Assembly (NCBI GenBank): GCA_003605055.1
Contig: QZKP01000031.1
Coordinates: 1-64,000 of the forward strand
Direction: 5' to 3'
Origin: Desulfarculus sp.
GTDB lineage: Bacteria > Desulfobacterota > Desulfarculia > Desulfarculales > Desulfarculaceae
DNA: 64,000 nucleotides
Positions 48,230 through 57,961 of the stretch are shown here, one piece after another. The position numbers were made by a program, and so were the translations under genes. The notes under the pieces are model-generated. The model saw only the letters and a list, made by a program, of their open reading frames with translations, did no database searches and had not been told where the DNA came from. The stretch's first letter is position 1, and each line of letters starts with the position of its first letter.

Positions 48230-50509
48230 TCAGCGCAGAGTCAGGCGGTCTAGGGCCGCGGCGTCGCGGCCGTTGTGCGAGAGCATCTGCACCCGTAGGG
48301 TGTGCCTGCCCGGCGGCACCGGGAAGGGCAGCCGGTAATCCCGCCAGTCGGAGACGCCCACCGACAGCCGGCCCATCTTCCGGCCGTCCAGATAAAAGGC
48401 GATTACCGGCGGCTCTTTGCCCCGCGGCGGCCGGTCGTAACGGCAGGCCCTGACGATCAGCTCGCTGGCCCGGCCCACGATGCGCACCTGCCCTGACTCG
48501 CCGGGCCGCCGCAGCACCAGCAGCACCGGCTGATCAAAGTAGTCGCCGTAGAGAGGGGCCCTGCCGGTGTACATGGTCTCGGCCTGCACCTCGCCACTGG
48601 GCAGGTGCCGGCCCAGCAGGATCAGCCCGGCCCCCACGGCCAGAATCAGGCATAGGCCCCACAGCGCCGGCCGCAGCAGGCCAGGCCGCTGGCGGGGCCT
48701 GCCGGGCTGGGGATCGCGCCAAAGGTACGCGGCCGCCGCCGCGGCAATGCCTAGCCAGGGCAGGGCCGGCGCCAGGCTGGGCCAGATGGGGTCGCTGAAG
48801 GCCGGGAAGAAACGGTGCAGCACGCTGTCAAAAAGGCCCCCCAGCCAGGCCAGCAGGTTGTTGACGCCCAGGCGGCGGTGCAGGACCCACTGCGGGATCA
48901 GGGTGAAGACCAGGCTGGCCAGGGCGCTGAGCCCGGCCAGGGTGGCCAGCAGCCAGCGCCAGAAATAGCCGGTCCGATCCAGGGCGGGCAGGGCCCACAG
49001 GGCCAGGAGGGGCAGCATCGGGGCCAGGAAGCGCCCGGGCGGGGCGAAGCCGCCGTCCCACTGCAGCCAGCGCCAGGCCGCCACCAGGCCCAGGGTGACC
49101 AGGAAGACGCACAGCGAGTAGGTCAGCATGGCCGGGCGGTCCCGGCCGAAGCGGGCCGCGCCGGCCAGGCCCAGGAACAGCCAGGGGGCGTAGGTGAGCA
49201 GGCCGAACTGCTGGTCCAAGAGCAGGGCCGGCATGGACAACAGGAAGCGGTCGGCTTGGAAGGGGCGCAACTGATAGAGGTACACTTCCAGGCGTTCCAG
49301 GCCGGGTGTCTTTAGAATGGCCGCGATCATCGCTGCCGCTGCCAAGGCCAAGCAGGCCAGCCCCCCCCAGACCAACCAGCGGCGCAGGTTCGGCCGCTTT
49401 TTATACAGAGCCAGCCAGGCGGCCAGGGCCAGGCCCAGGGCGGTGGGGATAAGGCGGAACTTGCACAGCGCCGCCGCCAGGGCCATGCCGGCCAAGGCGG
49501 CCAGCCGCCAAGCGGTGCGCCGCTCCAGGTCCAGGAGCAGCCACAGCCCGGCCAGGCTGAACAGGGCCCCCAGGACGGCGGGGTACACGTGCTGGGTGAA
49601 GGTGAGCATGGGCAGGCACAGGCCCAGGAGCAGGGACCCGGCCAGAGCCACCCGCGGCCGGTAGCCCAGGCGCAGGGCCAGGTTGGCGAAGAGCCCCACG
49701 GTGGCCGCCCCGGCCAGGCAGAGCACGGCCAGGGCCCCCACCCGGCCGGCCAACCCGAAGCCGGGGGCCAGCAGCAGGGTGAAGGCCCAAGACTCGCGCA
49801 GCGGCGCGCCCAGGGCGTTGCTCCAGCGGCCCCAGTAAAAGGCCAGGCGCTGGGCGGGCTGGGCCGCGTCGCCAAAAGGCAGGCCCAGGCCGGCCAGCAA
49901 CCGGTCGGTCTGGATCAGGTAGATGGTCTCGTCGCCGCTGGTGCTCACCGCCTGCACCACCCAGAACACGCAGGCCAGGTACAGGGACAGGCAGAGCAGG
50001 CCGCAACCCCGGGCCAGCCCGGCCCGGGGCGGCGAGGCCTGCTCCGCGGCGGCCGCCTGCCAGAGCATGGCCCCGGCCAGGCCGGCCTTGACCGTCAGAG
50101 CCAGAAGATAAGCCAGGCCGCACCACAGGGGCCAGGCCGGCGGGTGCAGGCCGCTGAACAACACAAGCACGGGCAGGGCCAAGTAGGTGAACCAGTCCCA
50201 GGACAGGAAGCGCCGGGCCTGGCCTGGCGCGCGGCCGCCGCACCAGGCGGCCAGCAGATGGCCGGCGGCGCTGGTCAAAAACAGGCCCAGAGGGGCCAGG
50301 CCGGCCAGGAACCAGCGCCAGCCGCCGGGCCGGTCCAGGCCCAGCAGGGGGCTCAGGGCCCCGGCTGGGGAGTCAGGCAGCCGGCCGTAGAGCAGCAGCC
50401 GCAATAGCAGGGCCCAGGCCAGCACCAGGGCCAGCTTGAGCAGCAGGCCGCGCCAGAGGGCTTCTCTGTCGGGCGCGGCAGAGGGCGCCTGTTCCTGGGC
50501 GGGGCTCAT
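48230..50509 (-). CDS. Large multi-TM membrane protein (GT39/ArnT-like) with C-terminal beta domain
   Basis: 759 aa, strongly hydrophobic; C-term LYGDYFDQPVLLVLRRPGESGQVRIVGRASELIVRACRYDRPPRGKEPPVIAFYLDGRKMG. Confidence 0.65.
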   Translation of the reverse strand: MSPAQEQAPSAAPDREALWRGLLLKLALVLAWALLLRLLLYGRLPDSPAGALSPLLGLDRPGGWRWFLAGLAPLGLFLTSAAGHLLAAWCGGRAPGQARRFLSWDWFTYLALPVLVLFSGLHPPAWPLWCGLAYLLALTVKAGLAGAMLWQAAAAEQASPPRAGLARGCGLLCLSLYLACVFWVVQAVSTSGDETIYLIQTDRLLAGLGLPFGDAAQPAQRLAFYWGRWSNALGAPLRESWAFTLLLAPGFGLAGRVGALAVLCLAGAATVGLFANLALRLGYRPRVALAGSLLLGLCLPMLTFTQHVYPAVLGALFSLAGLWLLLDLERRTAWRLAALAGMALAAALCKFRLIPTALGLALAAWLALYKKRPNLRRWLVWGGLACLALAAAAMIAAILKTPGLERLEVYLYQLRPFQADRFLLSMPALLLDQQFGLLTYAPWLFLGLAGAARFGRDRPAMLTYSLCVFLVTLGLVAAWRWLQWDGGFAPPGRFLAPMLPLLALWALPALDRTGYFWRWLLATLAGLSALASLVFTLIPQWVLHRRLGVNNLLAWLGGLFDSVLHRFFPAFSDPIWPSLAPALPWLGIAAAAAAYLWRDPQPGRPRQRPGLLRPALWGLCLILAVGAGLILLGRHLPSGEVQAETMYTGRAPLYGDYFDQPVLLVLRRPGESGQVRIVGRASELIVRACRYDRPPRGKEPPVIAFYLDGRKMGRLSVGVSDWRDYRLPFPVPPGRHTLRVQMLSHNGRDAAALDRLTLR

Positions 50510-50649
50510 GCCTACAAGTCCCTCGTTGGGTCGGCGGTGTGGTAAAGGAAGCCCAGCCTCCCAGGCTCCTGGCCGGGTTAGCTCTTACCTTACTCCTTTT
50601 GCCGGGCGGACAACAACTCGGCTTGGCCCCTCGACCCGGGCGCACCCCC

Positions 50650-50679
50650 AAAAAAAGCCCGCCGCAAAAGGCGGCGGGC
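50650..50679 (-). terminator. Rho-independent terminator of the gltS/metF operon
   Basis: Perfect 9-bp stem GCCCGCCGC-AAAAG-GCGGCGGGC, with 7 A on + strand (T7 on minus transcript). Confidence 0.85.
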
Positions 50680-50701
50680 GGTAGGGGACGTTTCCGGAGG
50701 G

Positions 50702-53362
50702 TTATTCGGGCGGGGACTGCTTGGCCAGCACGGCCAGGCGCACCGCGCCCACCTTGCGGTACACCTCCAGGGGCGAGCGCCGCACGCCGTCCACGGTCAA
50801 GAGATCCCGCTCGATGGAGATGCCGAAGTGGCGCTGATTGGCCTCCAGGTAGGGCAGGATCAGGTTCCAGTCCGCCTCGGTCATCTCCACGAACTGGCCG
50901 CCGTTGAGCTGGCGCTCCACCAGTTTTTGGTGCGGGTCGCGCACGAAGATGGCCCCGCCGCTGGCCAGGGAAAACAGGTTGGAGCCGGGGTAGGGGGTCT
51001 CCTGGCTCTGCACCCGGCCCTGGTCGTCAAAGGCCACGCCGTTGAGGATCACGAAGCCGCCGCCCTTGTGCGGGTCGCCGGCCATGAAGGACTCGGCCAG
51101 GAAATCCAGGCAGGTGCCGTTGATCACCACCCGCGGCCGGCCCACGGCGTTGATCAGGGGCCGGCCGGCGCCGTTGCCCATGATGAAGACATCGCCGCCC
51201 TTGGCCCCGTACATGAAGGCCTGGCCCACGTCGCCGTGCACCACCAGGGTGCCCTGCTTCAGAATCTGGCCCAACTGGTCCTGGCCGTTGCCGTGTATCT
51301 GTATTTCCAGGCCGTCGATGCCCGAGGCCAGGTAGTCGCCCGAGGCGCCGTAGAGGTCCAGACGCACGCCCTGGGTCTCCGGGCCCAGGCCGCAGCCCTG
51401 GAAGCGCTGGCCCTTGAGGCCGTAGATGATGAAGCGCCGCCAGCCCTGGCGATAGGCCTGCACCTCCAGGCGGGCGTCGCAGGATTCGCCCTCGGGCGGG
51501 AAGCTGCGCGCGAATATGACCAGCACCTCTTCTCCGGGCAGGGGAGGGCGCAGGTCGCCGAGGCTGTCCCAGGTAATGCGGGCGTAGCGGCGGCCGGCCT
51601 TATCGCCGATGGCCGGCAGCCCGTCCAGGATGCGGTCTATGGTCCCGCGCGCCATTTGCAAGAGCAAGGAGCGCTTCATCTGGCCGGTGTCGTAGCGCCG
51701 GTCGTTGAGCAGGGTGAGCAGCTCCAGGGCCCAGGCCACGCCGCCGTCGCCACGCTGGGCCACGGCCTGGGCCTGCTCCAGCAGCCAGGCGAGCTGGGCG
51801 AATCCCCAGCCGGCCATGGCCCCGGCCACGGCCGCGAACACCTCCCGCGGGTCATTGGCGGGAGCGGTGGCCAGGCTCTGGGCCAGCTCCGCGGGCTGGG
51901 CCGGCTGGCCGGCGGTGAGCCCGGGCTCCAGGCGCCACTGGCCGGGTTCGCCCTTGATAGGCTTGCCGAACTTGTCCGCGCAGGACAGCACCGTGCCGCC
52001 GCCGTTCTGGCTCACCGTGAACACGAAGGCGCCGCCGTCGGTGTGGCTGCCGCCGCGGGCGTTCCAGTAGCGGTCGGCCACCAGCCTGAAGCGCGGGTCC
52101 TCCTCGTGCAGGGAGAGCAGGGTGGCGTCTATGGCCTGCTTTTCCGAGGCCACCAGGCCGATGGACACGTCGCCCTCCTGCAGGGCGAATACCTGGGGCC
52201 GCAGCATGGAGGTGTCGGTGATGCCCATGAGCTGGTACTGGCCCTGGTCCGGCTGGGACCGGGCGATGATGAAGAACCAGGGGCCGTCGGGCGAGCCGTG
52301 CATGTGCAGGGCCTGGATGGCCCGGTAGATGGGCTGCTTCTCTTGGGGCAGGCGGTCGAAGTCCAGCTCCGTGGTGGGGGCCATGGCCTCGATCACGTAC
52401 TCCAGGGGGTAGTGGTAGATGCGGGTCCACAGGTCGAATAGGAGCACCGCCACCTCGGTGTCGGTGAGGAACTGGGTGGCGATGCCGTGCTGGCGCAGGT
52501 ACTCGCTGACGCTGTAGTAGTTGGCGAAGTCCCCGTTGTGCACCAGGGCCTCGTTGAGTCCGATGAAGGGGTGGCTGCCGCCCGGGTGCCAGACGCGGCC
52601 CTTGGTGGGGTAGCGCTGGTGGGCGATCCAGATGTGGGCCTGGAAGTCATCCATGCCGTAGTACTGCACCACGTTCTCGGCGTAGCCCACGATCTTGAAG
52701 ATCAACAGGTTGCGGGCGTGGGAGAGCACAAAGGCCCGCTTCTCGCCCAGGGAGGTGTAGAAGGCGTTGTTGAGCCCCACCGTGTTGCGGGAGATGAACT
52801 CGTCCTCGATGGGGCGGTGCTCCACGCCCTCCAGCCCGTTGTCCTGGGCGAACTTGGCCAGCGCCCGCTCCTTGACCCGCACGAAGTAGCGCACCACGTC
52901 CGGCGGTTGCACCTCCAGGCCCCAGTCGCGGTGGTCGCCCTGAGTCTGTACGCGGGCCTTGTGGTGGATGTCCAAGTAGGGGCTGATGCACTGGGCCTCC
53001 ACCTCGTTCTCGGCCTGGGGGTCCAGCAGGGCCACCTGCAGCAGGTAGTCATTTTCCAGGGTGGCCTGGTCCACGCCCAGTTGCTCCGGGTTCAGGCAGG
53101 CCGCGGCGATGCCGCCTCCTTTGCCGTTGCCCCGGTTGTGCATCTGCATGGAGGGCTCAAAGATGTGGCGGCCGCGCACCGGCACGCTGGCCGCGAAGCC
53201 CACCACCCCGCAGCCGCCTTCTTCGGCGGCCTTCTGGGGCGACAGGGGCGGGGCCGCGGCCGCCTGTCGGCGGCGGTGGGTCAAGATCGCCTCGGTGAAG
53301 CGGCGCAGTTGCTCCGGGGAGGGGAGGGGCCGCTGGCCATGGGTGGTGGATAGCCGGGACAT
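50702..53362 (-). CDS. Glutamate synthase-type class II glutamine amidotransferase plus GXGXG (alpha domain) protein
   Basis: EEGGCGVVGFAASV, MHNRGNGKGGG, HQRYPTKGRVWHPGGSHPFIGLNEALVHNGDFANY; C-term SGIDGLEIQIHGNGQDQLGQILKQGTLVVHGDVGQAFMYGAKGGDVFIMGNGAGRPLINAVG; start moved to 53362. Confidence 0.9.
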   Translation of the reverse strand: MSRLSTTHGQRPLPSPEQLRRFTEAILTHRRRQAAAAPPLSPQKAAEEGGCGVVGFAASVPVRGRHIFEPSMQMHNRGNGKGGGIAAACLNPEQLGVDQATLENDYLLQVALLDPQAENEVEAQCISPYLDIHHKARVQTQGDHRDWGLEVQPPDVVRYFVRVKERALAKFAQDNGLEGVEHRPIEDEFISRNTVGLNNAFYTSLGEKRAFVLSHARNLLIFKIVGYAENVVQYYGMDDFQAHIWIAHQRYPTKGRVWHPGGSHPFIGLNEALVHNGDFANYYSVSEYLRQHGIATQFLTDTEVAVLLFDLWTRIYHYPLEYVIEAMAPTTELDFDRLPQEKQPIYRAIQALHMHGSPDGPWFFIIARSQPDQGQYQLMGITDTSMLRPQVFALQEGDVSIGLVASEKQAIDATLLSLHEEDPRFRLVADRYWNARGGSHTDGGAFVFTVSQNGGGTVLSCADKFGKPIKGEPGQWRLEPGLTAGQPAQPAELAQSLATAPANDPREVFAAVAGAMAGWGFAQLAWLLEQAQAVAQRGDGGVAWALELLTLLNDRRYDTGQMKRSLLLQMARGTIDRILDGLPAIGDKAGRRYARITWDSLGDLRPPLPGEEVLVIFARSFPPEGESCDARLEVQAYRQGWRRFIIYGLKGQRFQGCGLGPETQGVRLDLYGASGDYLASGIDGLEIQIHGNGQDQLGQILKQGTLVVHGDVGQAFMYGAKGGDVFIMGNGAGRPLINAVGRPRVVINGTCLDFLAESFMAGDPHKGGGFVILNGVAFDDQGRVQSQETPYPGSNLFSLASGGAIFVRDPHQKLVERQLNGGQFVEMTEADWNLILPYLEANQRHFGISIERDLLTVDGVRRSPLEVYRKVGAVRLAVLAKQSPPE

Positions 53363-53364
53363 GT

Positions 53365-56307
53365 CTAGCTCCTCCCCTGGGCCGCGCGGTTGTCGTAATC
53401 CAGGTGCACCAGCAGATCGCTGCGTCCCACCAGCTCCCGCACGCTGTGCATGCCCAGGCGCCAGAGTATCTCCCTCAGCTGCATGGCCCAGGAAGTGAAC
53501 AGATTGATCAGGCGCCGGGAGCCCCATTCCACGTCATAGGCCAGGGCCAGCTCGCTGTCGGTGGTGGCGATGCCCCGCGGGCAGCCCCGGCCGGACTCGC
53601 AGTTGGCGCAGCGGATGCACTCCAGCGCCACCAAGTCCGCCGTGCCGGTGACCACGCCGTCGGCGCCCAGGGCGATGGCCTTGGCCACGTCCCAGGCGGT
53701 GCGTAGGCCGCCCGAGGCGATCAGGGTGATATGCTCGCGGATGCCCTCCTCCTTGAGGAAGCGGTGGACCAGGGGGATGGCGTACTCGATGGGCATGGCG
53801 ATGTTCTTCTTGGCGATGTCCGGGGCCGCGCCGGTGCCGCCGTAGGAGCCGTCCAGGTGCACGATGTGGGCGCCGGCGTAGTAGGAGCCCACGGCCACCA
53901 TGTCCACGTCAATGGGGGTGGAGACCTTCACCGAAACCAGGGCCCGCTCGTTGATCTGCTTGATCCAGTCCACGTGCTTCTTGTGGTCTTCCACCGAGTA
54001 CACCGAGTGGAAGGGGAAGGGGCTGAACAGGGCGTTGCCCTCCACCGCCTCGCGCATCTTGGCCACCGCCGGGGTCACCTTGTCGCCCAGCAGATGCCCG
54101 CCCAGGCCGGGCTTGGCGCCCTGGGCGTACTTGAACTCCACGATGCGCACCCGCTGGATCGTCTCCTCGCGCACCCCGAACAGCCCGGTGGCCACCTGAG
54201 TGATGACGTGATCGTCAAACTCCTTGAGGGCATCGGGATAGCCGCCCTCGCCAGTGCAGTTGAAGGAGTCCAGGCTGGCCAGGGCCTTGGTGCGGCTGAG
54301 CATCGTGGCCTGGCTCACGGAGCCGAAACTCATGCCGCCGCCGTAGACCGGCAATCCTATTTCCACCCGCGGCCGGTCGTCGTCGCTGCGCCGGTTCAGG
54401 GGGATGGACAGGTTCACCTCGGCCGGGGTGAAGCTCTTATCCGGCGGCTCGGGCGGGAAGCTGAAGTCCATGCGGTCCAGTCCGCCGCCGCTGGCCCCCA
54501 CCCGGTACTCCAGACCGTTGTCCGGCGGCCGGCCGGTCTCGGCCTGGATCCAGGTGCTCACCAGCAGGTCCGCGGTCCAGCGCGGGTCGCCGAAGGTCTG
54601 CCAGGCCGGGTTGGGCCCCACCCGGATGGCCCCCACCGGGCACTCGTCGCCGCAGTAGGCGCCGAGGGAGCGGCAGTGCTCCGCCCCCCGGCAGTTCTGG
54701 CTGCGCGGGGTCAGCATGCGGCCGGCGGCCATGACGTGCACGCCGTAGCGGCACACCTCGGCGCACTTGCCGCAGGCGATGCAGGCGCTGGTGCGCACCG
54801 CCTTGAATTTGGTAAGCGGGTTGCGGTAGCGCGAGGGCGCCGGCTGCACCTGCTCCGCGCCGGTCACGTACTGGCCCGGCTCCAGGGGGGGCGGCGGAGG
54901 CGCGGCCTGGTCCGGCTCGTAGGCGCTCACCCGCTGGCCGAACAGGGGCGCAAAGCTCATCTTCTCCAGGTCCTCGAAGAACATGGCCCGGCCCACCTCG
55001 CCGCGCAGGCGGCGGACCTCGCGCATGCCCATGGCGCCCATGACCTCGATGAGTTGGGCGTGGAGGGCGCCCAACAGGTTCAGCACCCGGGCGCTGCCGA
55101 TCTGCTCGGGAATGGTGTCCAGGTCCACCGGGCACTCGAAGCCGTTCTGGCAGTTGTGGCACATGCGGCATTCCATGGCCACGTTCAAGGCTAAATCCAG
55201 GCCCACGCCGTCCACGCCGCAGATGATGGTCTTGGCCACGTGCTCAGCCATGGCCACCCCGCCGCTGGCCAACACCGTCACCTGCTCGCGGCAGGCTTCG
55301 GCCACCAGCTTCAGATGCACCTCCCGGACCAGCTTGGTCAGGAAGTTCCCCGCGGCCGGGCCCAGGCCCTGGCCCTGGTAGCCGGCCTGCAGGTGGATCA
55401 CCTCGCCGCCGCCCAGGGCCAACTTGGCCGCCCGCTCCGGGGCCTGGCCGTCCAGGGGCAGGCGCACCGAGACGATGAGGCCGGGCAGCTTTTCCTTGAG
55501 GGCCGCGGCCTGCTCCAGCACCTGCTCGGACCAGGCCAGCTCCACCAGGGGCACGCCCTCCAAGGGAGACAGGTCCCGGGGCACGCCGTCGAGCTTGACG
55601 ATGAGGTGCGGCCGGAACTCGGCCAGCAGCTCGGCCGCCTCGGCGTAGGTGGCCACGGCCAGGGTGTGGCCCTGCACGGCCGCGCTGACCACCGCCCGGC
55701 GGGTGCTGGGGCCGATGGCGCCCCAGGGGGCCATGTCCAGCAGCATGGGCACCGGCAGCTCCAGGAAGGGAGGCACCTCATTGAGCATGCGCCCCTGGTC
55801 GTCGAAGACCAGGCGCTCGGGCCGGCGGCCCAGCTCGATGACCGTGCTGATGTATTCGCGGCCGTGGATGCCGTCGCGGGTGGGGCGGACGATCTCGCTC
55901 ATGTCCGTCCACATCTGGTCAAAGCCCGGTCCGCAGAAGCGTCCGCGGTAGCCGGCGCCCGAGACCGGGATCTTGCCGGTGTCCGCCTGCTTCCACAGGC
56001 TGGCGATCACGTCCGGCCGCCAGTACTCATCGCCCATGCGCTGGTACTGGGGGTTCAGGGCGCGGCTCAGGATGCCTTTTTTGCACTCCTGCACGCAGCG
56101 CATGCAGGCCAGGCAAAGGTGGTCGCCGCTGTCCACCACGCGCTCGGCGTTGAAGGCCCGCTTGCGGTAGACGTCGTATATGCAGGCCTCGCGCTTGACG
56201 CATTCCAGGCAGCCCAGGCACTCCTCGGTCTCCAGGGCCATGATCTTGGATACCGGAGCCAGGCGCGGAGCCACCGGCGAGACATTGAGGTGGTACTTTT
56301 CGCTCAT
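53365..56307 (-). CDS. Ferredoxin-domain/FMN-binding glutamate synthase-like protein with internal duplication
   Basis: CLGCLECVKREACIYD...CLACMRCVQECKKG; CIACGKCAEVCRYG; GMSFGSVSQATMLSRTKALASLDSFNCTGEGGYPDALKEFD, KPGLGGHLLGDKV, HLDGSYGGTGAAPDIAKKNIAMPIEYA. Confidence 0.92.
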   Translation of the reverse strand: MSEKYHLNVSPVAPRLAPVSKIMALETEECLGCLECVKREACIYDVYRKRAFNAERVVDSGDHLCLACMRCVQECKKGILSRALNPQYQRMGDEYWRPDVIASLWKQADTGKIPVSGAGYRGRFCGPGFDQMWTDMSEIVRPTRDGIHGREYISTVIELGRRPERLVFDDQGRMLNEVPPFLELPVPMLLDMAPWGAIGPSTRRAVVSAAVQGHTLAVATYAEAAELLAEFRPHLIVKLDGVPRDLSPLEGVPLVELAWSEQVLEQAAALKEKLPGLIVSVRLPLDGQAPERAAKLALGGGEVIHLQAGYQGQGLGPAAGNFLTKLVREVHLKLVAEACREQVTVLASGGVAMAEHVAKTIICGVDGVGLDLALNVAMECRMCHNCQNGFECPVDLDTIPEQIGSARVLNLLGALHAQLIEVMGAMGMREVRRLRGEVGRAMFFEDLEKMSFAPLFGQRVSAYEPDQAAPPPPPLEPGQYVTGAEQVQPAPSRYRNPLTKFKAVRTSACIACGKCAEVCRYGVHVMAAGRMLTPRSQNCRGAEHCRSLGAYCGDECPVGAIRVGPNPAWQTFGDPRWTADLLVSTWIQAETGRPPDNGLEYRVGASGGGLDRMDFSFPPEPPDKSFTPAEVNLSIPLNRRSDDDRPRVEIGLPVYGGGMSFGSVSQATMLSRTKALASLDSFNCTGEGGYPDALKEFDDHVITQVATGLFGVREETIQRVRIVEFKYAQGAKPGLGGHLLGDKVTPAVAKMREAVEGNALFSPFPFHSVYSVEDHKKHVDWIKQINERALVSVKVSTPIDVDMVAVGSYYAGAHIVHLDGSYGGTGAAPDIAKKNIAMPIEYAIPLVHRFLKEEGIREHITLIASGGLRTAWDVAKAIALGADGVVTGTADLVALECIRCANCESGRGCPRGIATTDSELALAYDVEWGSRRLINLFTSWAMQLREILWRLGMHSVRELVGRSDLLVHLDYDNRAAQGRS

Positions 56308-56351
56308 CTTCGTTCCTGTCGTCGCTGCCTGCGGCGCGGGCCCCGGGGGGC

Positions 56352-57293
56352 CTACACCTGCGGCCGCGGGGTCAGGCCGGCGGCCGGGATGATCTCCCGC
56401 AGGAGCTCCTCGGCCTCGATGGCCTGCAAGTGCACGCCCTTGACCCCGGGCAGTTCCCGGACCGCCTGGATCAGCTCCACGGTGACCTTGATGCCCTCGG
56501 CCTTGGGGTCGGAGGCGCCCTTCAGGCGGGCGGTCAGCTCCGCGGGCACCACCACCCCGGGCACGTTGTTGTGCATGTAGGTCAGCATGCCGGCCGAGCG
56601 GGGCACGATGATCCCCGGCAGGATGGCCGCCTTCTCGGTCAGGCCCTGGTCGTGGGCCTGGGCCAACTGCTGAGCGAAGGCCTTTACGTCGTAAACCGCC
56701 TGGGTCTGGATGAAGTCCGCGCCGGCGGCGATCTTCTTGGCCAGGCGGGTGACCCGGAACTCCTTGGGCGGTCCCAGGGGGGTCCAGGCCGCGCCGATGA
56801 AAAAGGCCGGCCTGCTGGTCAGCTCGTCGCCGCTGGCCTGCAGCCCTTCGTCACGCATGCCCTTGAGAATGGCTAAGAGCTGCATGGAGTCCACGTCGTA
56901 GACTCCCTTGGCCCCGGGGTGTCCCTTGAGCTTGCCGCCGGCGCCGGCCCGCTGGTGGTCGCCGCTGATGGCCAGCACGTTCCGGAGCCCCAGGGCAGAG
57001 GCGCCCAGCAGGTCGCTCTGCATGGCGATGCGGTTGCGGTCCCGGCAGGTCATCTGCATCACCGGCTCCAGGCCTGCGTCCAGCACCAGCTTGGCGGCGG
57101 CTATGGAGGACATGCGCACCACCGCGGTCTGGTTGTCGGTGATGTTGTAGGCGTCGGCCAGGCCCTTTAAGAGAGCAGCCTTCTTGGCCACCACCTCGGC
57201 GTCCGGCCCGCGGGGGGGGCCGATTTCGGCGGTGAGGGCGAACTGGCCCGCGGCCAGCACCTTTTCCAGATTGGTCGAGGCTTTCAAGCTCAT
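56352..57293 (-). CDS. metF: Methylenetetrahydrofolate reductase
   Basis: FALTAEIGPPRGPDAEVVAKKAALLKGLADAYNITDNQTAVVRMSS, MQMTCRDRNRIAMQSDLLGASALGLRNVLAISGDH, GADFIQTQAVYD. Confidence 0.95.
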   Translation of the reverse strand: MSLKASTNLEKVLAAGQFALTAEIGPPRGPDAEVVAKKAALLKGLADAYNITDNQTAVVRMSSIAAAKLVLDAGLEPVMQMTCRDRNRIAMQSDLLGASALGLRNVLAISGDHQRAGAGGKLKGHPGAKGVYDVDSMQLLAILKGMRDEGLQASGDELTSRPAFFIGAAWTPLGPPKEFRVTRLAKKIAAGADFIQTQAVYDVKAFAQQLAQAHDQGLTEKAAILPGIIVPRSAGMLTYMHNNVPGVVVPAELTARLKGASDPKAEGIKVTVELIQAVRELPGVKGVHLQAIEAEELLREIIPAAGLTPRPQV

Positions 57294-57961
57294 GGCCGCA
57301 AATCCTCCCGCAGCATCCGCTTGGGCCCGCCGGCCGGCGAGTTGGACCAGTCCTTGGGTCGGCGCACCGCGCTCAGGCGATCCAACTGGCCCCGGGCCTT
57401 GGCCCGCTCCACGATGAGGTTCCAGATACAGGGCGTGTCCTCGCTGATCTCACAACTGCCGCTGGTGCGGGTGCCGCCGCAGGGCCCGTTCAGCAGGCTC
57501 TTGGCGCAGCGGGAGACCGGGCACAGGCCGAAGGTCTCGCCCAGCACGCAGTCGCCGCAGGCGGCGCAGCGAGTGGTCCACAGGCCGGGCGCCTCGCGCA
57601 GGGACAGGGAGGTGGTGTTCACGCCGGGGTAGAAGGCGATCTGAGGGAAGCGCTCGGCCAGCAGTTGCATGCCGATGCCGCAGGCCAGGCTCATGATGGC
57701 GTCCACGCCTTCGGCGGCCGGGACAAAAGGCTCTATGAACTCCGGCTCGCACTGCCGCTCCAGGGTGCCGGTGATAATCTCCACCGGGCTGCCTTCCTTG
57801 GCCAGGGCCATGCGCAGCAGCGGGGCCAGGGTCTCCACCTCGCGCTCCCCGCCGGCGGCGCACTCGGCCACGCAGGTGGCGCAACCCAGCAGGAGCACCT
57901 TTTGGTGGCCGCGCAGATAACCCACCAGTTCGGGTATGGGCTTCCACTCTGCGGTGATCAT
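57290..57961 (-). CDS. metV: MetV-like methylenetetrahydrofolate reductase C-terminal-type protein
   Basis: VLLLGCATCVAECAAGGEREVETLAPLLRMAL, CAACGDCVLGETFGLCPVSRCAKSLLNGPCGGTRTSGSCEI; 4-bp overlap with metF. Confidence 0.92.
   Translation of the reverse strand: MITAEWKPIPELVGYLRGHQKVLLLGCATCVAECAAGGEREVETLAPLLRMALAKEGSPVEIITGTLERQCEPEFIEPFVPAAEGVDAIMSLACGIGMQLLAERFPQIAFYPGVNTTSLSLREAPGLWTTRCAACGDCVLGETFGLCPVSRCAKSLLNGPCGGTRTSGSCEISEDTPCIWNLIVERAKARGQLDRLSAVRRPKDWSNSPAGGPKRMLREDLRP

Noticed and set aside
50828-52441. 537-aa + strand ORF opposite the GATase/GXGXG gene
   Set aside because: Antisense open frame caused by high GC codon bias; His/Gln/Val-rich, no motif.
53731-55194. 487-aa + strand ORF opposite the FMN glutamate synthase
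   Set aside because: Antisense shadow of a conserved gene.
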